Part shown: positions 8,241 through 12,325 of the stretch, in pieces
Layout: the number at the start of each line of letters is the position of its first letter
Position numbering within the stretch: position 1 is the first letter of the stretch
Origin: Giardia muris
Taxonomy: Eukaryota; Fornicata; Diplomonadida; Hexamitidae
Assembly (NCBI GenBank): GCA_006247105.1
Contig: VDLU01000046.1
Location: 1-12,325, forward strand
Direction: 5' to 3'
DNA length: 12,325 nt
Notes under the pieces: generated by a model
Told to the model about the DNA's origin: nothing
Databases searched by the model: none
Seen by the model: the letters and a program-made list of their open reading frames with translations, nothing else
Translations under genes and position numbers: made by a program

Positions 8241-8282
8241 AAGGTCCAATGCAGGAGGACCCCCCCAAAGACCCCAAGCCGA
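8241..8282. repeat. 42-bp identical segment, copy 2
   Basis: Partner of 7425-7466 at an offset of 816. The bases just before it (about 8209-8246) recur again near 11618-11658, so the copies form overlapping mosaics. Confidence 0.85.
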
Positions 8283-8530
8283 AGGCTCAAGGCCCCGAAG
8301 AGTCCAAGACCCCCAGCCCAAGAGCTCGAGGCCCAAGACCCCATGCAGGAGGACCCAAGGCCAAGGAAAGACCCCCCAACGCAAGAGACCAGGACCCACA
8401 GCCCCAGTCTCCAAGCCCAAGAGGACCCCCCAAGCACCTAGTCTCCTAAAGCCCAAGACCCCCAAGGGGACTGAAGACCCAAAACTCCCCAAGTCCCAAA
8501 GACCCAAGGCCCAAGAAGACCCAAGCCAAG

Positions 8531-8769
8531 GCTCCAAGACCCTAAGAGACCCAGACCAACCCAGACCCAAGAGCCAAGACCCCAAGAGCTCAAGGCCCAG
8601 TGCAGGAAGACCCAAACCTCCAAGACCCTTAGAGACCTCCAGCATAAGAGCTCAAGGTCCCAAAGCCCAGACCCAAGGTCTCAAGTCCAGTCCAAGGCCC
8701 CAGCCTCAGGATCCCAGACCCGAAGACCCCAAGACCCAAGCCCCCAAGGGGACCGAGGGCCCAAAGACC
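8531..8769. repeat. ~240-bp duplicated segment, copy 1
   Basis: It matches 9534-9778 almost base for base, differing mainly in C-run lengths and in one local difference near 8719-8740. It contains otherwise rare words such as acctccagcataagagctc (about 8634-8652), which makes chance similarity implausible. Confidence 0.9.
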
Positions 8770-8964
8770 AGGAAGCCAAGACCCAAGACCCAAGCCCCGA
8801 GCTCAAAGCCCAAGAGCCCAATCCCCAACACAAGAGCTCAAGCCGAGGGCCCCAGTCCAAGGAGCTCCAAGGGCCCAAGCCCAAGAGTCCCGAAGCCCCA
8901 AGACCCCGAAGAGGCCAAACCTCCAAGATCCAAAGCCAAAAGCCCCAATGCCCAAGACCCAGAC

Positions 8965-8992
8965 CCCACACAAGAGCCAAGCCGAGGACCCC
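8965..8992. repeat. 28-bp direct repeat, copy 1
   Basis: Identical to 9151-9178 (starts cccacacaagagccaagccg). A related word occurs near 8138-8160. Confidence 0.8.
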
Positions 8993-9150
8993 AGCCCCCA
9001 AGGCCCCAGACCCCAAAGAGACTCCAAGTCCCCAAAACCCAGTGCAGGAGGATCCAGGTCCAAGGGCCAGGAGCTCAAGGCTCAACCCGAAGAGTCCAGA
9101 GACCCGAGACTCCAAGACCCCCAAGCCCGAAGGCCCCGTTCAGGAAGCCA

Positions 9151-9178
9151 CCCACACAAGAGCCAAGCCGAGGACCCC
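9151..9178. repeat. 28-bp direct repeat, copy 2
   Basis: Partner of 8965-8992 at an offset of 186. It is followed at 9186 by the telomere-junction-like word. Confidence 0.8.
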
Positions 9179-9185
9179 CAGCCCC

Positions 9186-9212
9186 GCAACACGACAACAG
9201 GCATGATGCCTG
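9186..9212. repeat. Internal copy of telomere-junction word, with inverted repeat
   Basis: gcaacacgacaacaggcatg at 9186-9205 is identical to 11886-11905, next to the telomere. It runs into CAGGCAT-G-ATGCCTG (9198-9212), a perfect 7-bp inverted repeat with a single central base. A third, diverged copy lies at about 10252-10278. Confidence 0.75.
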
Positions 9213-9533
9213 AAGGTCCAAGTCCAAAGACCCAAGGCCCAGACCCAAGGCCTAGATCCCGAAGGCCCAAATCCCCCAAGGTCCAAGACCCAAGACCTCA
9301 GGTCCAAGGCCCACAGCCTTCAAGACTCCAAGTCCCAAGTGTTCCCAAGCCCGAAGGACCAAGGCCCCAAGGCCCAAAGCCCAAGGATCCAAGAAGCCCC
9401 AGCAACACAAGAGATCCCCAACCCAAGGAGCCCAAGAGGCCGAAGAGATCAAGACCCCCAGAGACCCAGACCCAATGCAGGAGATCCCAAGGTCTAAGAC
9501 CCCCAGCCCCAAGCCCTAAAGCCACAAGCCATG

Positions 9534-9778
9534 GCTCCAAGACCCTAAGAGACCCCAGACCCAACCCAGACCCAAGAGCCCAAGACCCCAAGAGCTCAAG
9601 GCCCCAGTGCAGGAAGACCCAAACCTCCAAGACCCTTAGAGACCTCCAGCATAAGAGCTCAAGGTCCCAAAGCCCAGACCAAGGTCTCAAGTCCAGTCCA
9701 AGGCCCCCAGCCCTCAGGATCCCAGACCCCGAAGAGCTCAAGCCCAAGCCCCCAAGGGGACCGAGGGCCCAAAGACCC
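9534..9778. repeat. ~240-bp duplicated segment, copy 2
   Basis: Partner of 8531-8769. The offset drifts from about 1003 to 1011 across the segment because of C-run and other small length differences. Confidence 0.9.
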
Positions 9779-10251
9779 AGCCTAAGTCCAAAGGCCCCCA
9801 AACCCAAAGACTCAAGACCCCAAACCCAGACCCCCAAGAGACCCCAACACAAGAGCCCAAGGCCACAAGCCCCCCAAGGTCCGAGGGCCCAAAGACCCTA
9901 AGCCCACAAGACCAAGACCCAGTGCAGGAGGACCCAAGAGCCCAAGGGGACCAAGAGACCCTCAATTCCCCAAGACCCCAAGAGCTCAAGGGCCCCAGCC
10001 TCCAAGCCCAAGGGCCCAAGAGCCCACAGCCCGAAGGCCCCAACCTAAGAGGACCGAGGACCCCAAGACCAGCCCAAGATCCGAACCCAAGGTCCAAGAC
10101 TCCCAAGGCCCAACGCAAGAGGCCAAAGCCTAGGGAGCCCCGAAGCCCCGCAGACCCGAAGAGTCCAAGAGCCAAGGCCAGGAGGCCAGCCCAAGGTCCA
10201 AGACCCCAAGGCCCAAGCACCCTCAAGGCCCAAGCCGAGGGCCCAGCAGGC

Positions 10252-10278
10252 CCCCAGCAACACGGCATCAGGTATGCC
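10252..10278. repeat. Diverged copy of telomere-junction word
   Basis: It reads ccccagcaacacggcatcag and then gtatgcc, matching the pattern of 9182-9206 and 11881-11906 with a few changes and a small deletion. Confidence 0.6.
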
Positions 10279-11880
10279 AAAGCCCAAGAGGCCCCAACAC
10301 AAGAGCCCAAGTCCAACCAAGGGCCCCGAGACCCAGCCCAAGGAGCCCGAAGGCCCACAACCCTAAGCCACAAGACCTAAGGCCCAAGAGGATCCAAGGA
10401 GCCCAAGTCCAAGAGCTCAAAGCCTCAAGCCCCAAAGACCCCGAAGAGGCCAGCTCAAGGCCCACAAGCCCCCCAAGGTCCAAGTCTCAGAGCCCCAGAC
10501 CTCGAAGACCCCCCAGACCCAAGAGCTCAAAGGCTGGCCCTAAGCCCAGGAGATCCCAAGCCTTCAAGGCCCGCAGTCCAAGGTCCAAAGCCCCGAAGAC
10601 CCGCAACCCCAGGGCTCCAAGCCCCAAGAGCTTCAAGCCCCCAAAGCCCAAGGCCCAAGTCCCAAATCCCAAGAGACCCCAACACAAGAGCCCAGCCCGA
10701 AGATTCAAGACCCCAAGGGGACCGAGGACTCAAAACCCCCCAGTCCCCAGAGACCCACAGCCCCAAGACCCCCAAGCCCAGGGAGCCCCGAAGCCCCCCA
10801 AGGCCCCGAGAGACCCAAGCCCAAGAGTCCAAGAGCCCAAGGCCAGGAGCTCAAGGCTCAACCCGAAGACCCCCAGACCCCCAAGGGCCCCAGACCCCAA
10901 ACTTCCAAGGCCCCCAACACAAGACCCCAGGGCCACAAGCCCGAAGGCCCAAGCCGAGGGCCCCAGCCTCCAAAGAGCCCAAACCTCCAAGATCCCCAAG
11001 ACCCAAGACCCAAGGCCCGACCCAAGGCCCCAGTCCAAGGAGCTCCAAGACCCAAGGGCCCCCCAAGGCCCACAACTTCGAAGACCCATGGCCCCCGGTC
11101 TCCAAGCCCAAGGACCCAAGGCCTCAGGTCCAAGGCCCCCAAGGCCCCAAGAGACCCCGAAGAGGCCTCCCATACAGGAGCTCAAGCCGAGGGCCCCAGA
11201 CCCCGCAGACCCAAGAGACCCCTCAAGGTCCAAACCCAAAGACCCTCAGAGACCCCAAGCCCAAGAGCTCAAGCCTCAACCCCGAAGCCCCCCAAGGCCC
11301 CAAGACTCCCAGCCCCCAAGCCCAAGGCCCCAAATCCCCAAGAGCTTCAAGCCCCAAGCCCAAAGGCCACCCCAAGGTCCAAGGACCCAAGTCTCCCTAA
11401 GACCCGAAGCCCAAGAGGACTGAGGGCCCAAGACCCCAAGAAGCCTCCCACACAAGAGATCCCCAACCCAAGGAGCCCTAAGGCCCCAAAGCCCAAGGCC
11501 CCAAGTCCGAGGCCTTAGCCCAAAGGCCCCCAAGGCCCCATGCAAGAGCCCGAAGGCCTCAAGAGACCCCCAAGCCCCAGCCTAAGTCCAAGGTCTCAGT
11601 CCAAAGGCCCAAGAAGGCTCAAGTCCAAGGCCCCAAGGCCTCAAGCCCCCCCAAGGTCCGAGGGCCCAAAGACCCCCCAGAGACCCCATGCAGGAGGACC
11701 CAGACCCAAGAGCCCAAGACTCCAAGGGCCCAAAGCCCGAGGGCACAAAGCCCTCAAGAGGACCCCGCAACCCCAAGACCCCAATGCAGGAAGACCTAGA
11801 TCTCCAAGCCCCCCCCAAAGACCCCAAATCCCCAAGAGACCCCCAAGAAGCCAAGCCCAAGGTCCCCAGCCCCCCAAGAG

Positions 11881-12001
11881 CCCCAGCAACACGACAACAG
11901 GCATGCAACAGTGCAACGACGCAACAGCAGCGCAACGCCAGATAAACGCCACCCGCCCCCACCCCCACCTCCATCCCCGCCCCCACATCCCATCTCCATC
12001 C
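11881..12001. other. Telomere-proximal unique junction with C-rich tract
   Basis: The CCAAG array stops here. Bases 11886-11940 hold GCAAC words spaced about 8-10 bases apart. Bases 11945-12001 are a pyrimidine-rich tract with several C-runs of three to five. On the minus strand these are G-tracts with short loops, enough for a G-quadruplex. The tract abuts the telomere with no gene. No coding sequence is seen. Confidence 0.7.
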
Positions 12002-12325
12002 GGTAGGGTAGGGTAGGGTAGGGTAGGGTAGGGTAGGGTAGGGTAGGGTAGGGTAGGGTAGGGTAGGTAGGGTAGGGTAGGGTAGGGTAGGGGTAGGGTA
12101 GGGTAGGGTAGGGTAGGGTAGGGTAGGGTAGGGTAGGTAGGGTAGGGTAGGGTAGGGTAGGGTAGGGTAGGGTAGGGTAGGGTAGGGTAGGGTAGGTAGG
12201 GTAGGGTAGGGTAGGGGTAGGGTAGGGTAGGGTAGGGTAGGGTAGGGTAGGGTAGGGTAGGGTAGGGTAGGTAGGTAGGGTAGGGTAGGGGTAGGTAGTA
12301 GGGTAGGGTAGGGTAGGGTAGGGTA
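12002..12325 (+). repeat. Telomere, (TAGGG)n
   Basis: About 65 tandem five-base units GGGTA run to the window end, with the G-rich strand 5' to 3' toward the terminus as expected for a right-hand chromosome end. TAGGG is the telomere repeat known from Giardia; the six-base TTAGGG of animals and many fungi is absent. Variant units are present: GGTA at 12066-12069, 12136-12139, 12195-12198, 12270-12273, 12274-12277 and 12294-12297; GGGGTA at 12090-12095, 12214-12219 and 12288-12293; and GTA at 12298-12300. These may be telomerase slippage or homopolymer miscalls. Confidence 0.97.

Larger units (their letters stand above)
5765..11880. repeat. Subtelomeric CCAAG-type degenerate array, right block
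   Basis: This has the same structure, strand polarity and words as the left block, over about 6.1 kb. In rows I counted, T is about 5 of 60 bases. GGCC, GAGCTC and CCCAAG dominate. Apparent proteins such as 6483-7550 and 8948-9901 are low-complexity Pro/Lys/Arg/Ser/Gln text that looks alike in all plus frames, so I treat them as artefacts of T scarcity. Superimposed on the short units are exact or near-exact duplications of 25-240 bp at irregular distances (listed separately), showing repeated local copying. C-runs of up to eight occur (about 11809-11816). No transposon ends, coding domains or RNA genes are seen. Confidence 0.85.

Noticed and set aside
7872..8645. Long minus-strand open frames rich in Leu, Gly and Trp that look like membrane proteins
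   Set aside because: They are the reverse complement of the CCAAG units (CTTGGG words). The apparent hydrophobicity comes from the repeat and no start context is seen.
8948..9901. A 317-codon open frame on the plus strand
   Set aside because: Same array composition with no frame preference; it crosses duplicated segments whose indels change the frame without any sign of selection.
2300..11420. CCCTAAG words as degenerate internal telomere repeats
   Set aside because: They are scattered single variants of the CCAAG unit, in inverted orientation relative to the telomere and without any tandem CCCTA run.
1900..11880. CRISPR array
   Set aside because: Units are too short and degenerate, there are no fixed-length spacers, and the context is a eukaryotic telomere.
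1900..11880. Tandem telomeric non-LTR retrotransposons as known from Giardia ends
   Set aside because: No reverse transcriptase or endonuclease motifs and no A-rich tails in the array; only the left remnant leaves this open, weakly.
1..12325. rRNA or tRNA genes
   Set aside because: Giardia rDNA can be telomeric and GC-rich, but no conserved rRNA stretches or tRNA cloverleaf with its arms was recognised on either strand.

Overview
This window is the right-hand end of a eukaryotic chromosome. The last ~324 bases are a telomere of TAGGG units, the five-base telomere repeat known from Giardia. Two further signs point to a diplomonad of the Giardia type: A-rich stretches directly before the two recognisable start codons, and an exact AGTRAAY polyadenylation signal overlapping one stop codon. 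The species is not resolved.

Layout. (1) Bases 1 to about 1120 are complex sequence that reads as protein on the minus strand, but only if the frame is changed several times. It is a broken gene, or one damaged by base-calling errors, of unknown family. (2) About 1120-1900 is a transition zone with a weak tandem duplication, fading into repeats. (3) About 1900-4200 and 5765-11880 are two blocks of an unusual T-poor subtelomeric array on the plus strand, made of degenerate CCAAG-type units 6-9 bases apart, with recurring longer words and duplicated segments inside. (4) Between the blocks, at 4200-5760, sits an island holding two tandem paralogous minus-strand genes. Both encode a small acidic, Ser-rich protein (both begin MSESEISIS) with an eight-cysteine RING-like zinc module. 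(5) A short unique C-rich junction at 11881-12001 leads into the telomere.

The most notable item is the gene pair. Once frame breaks are allowed for, both copies have the same cysteine spacing, C-x2-C-x14-C-x2-C-x5-C-x4-C-x13-C-x2-C. The gene ends (5' 34 bp identical, 3' ~120 bp nearly identical) are far better conserved than the middle, which gives a cassette-like pattern. The second is the array itself. It is open in all plus frames but shows no frame preference, so it is probably not coding, and its minus strand carries almost continuous G-quadruplex-capable GGG tracts. The G-rich strand then switches at the telomere.

Caution: in the three protein-like stretches, 12 of the 15 frame changes I placed by eye run in the same direction (one base missing), mostly near short homopolymers. 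This suggests uncorrected deletion errors in a long-read assembly, so 'pseudogene' status is not secure.
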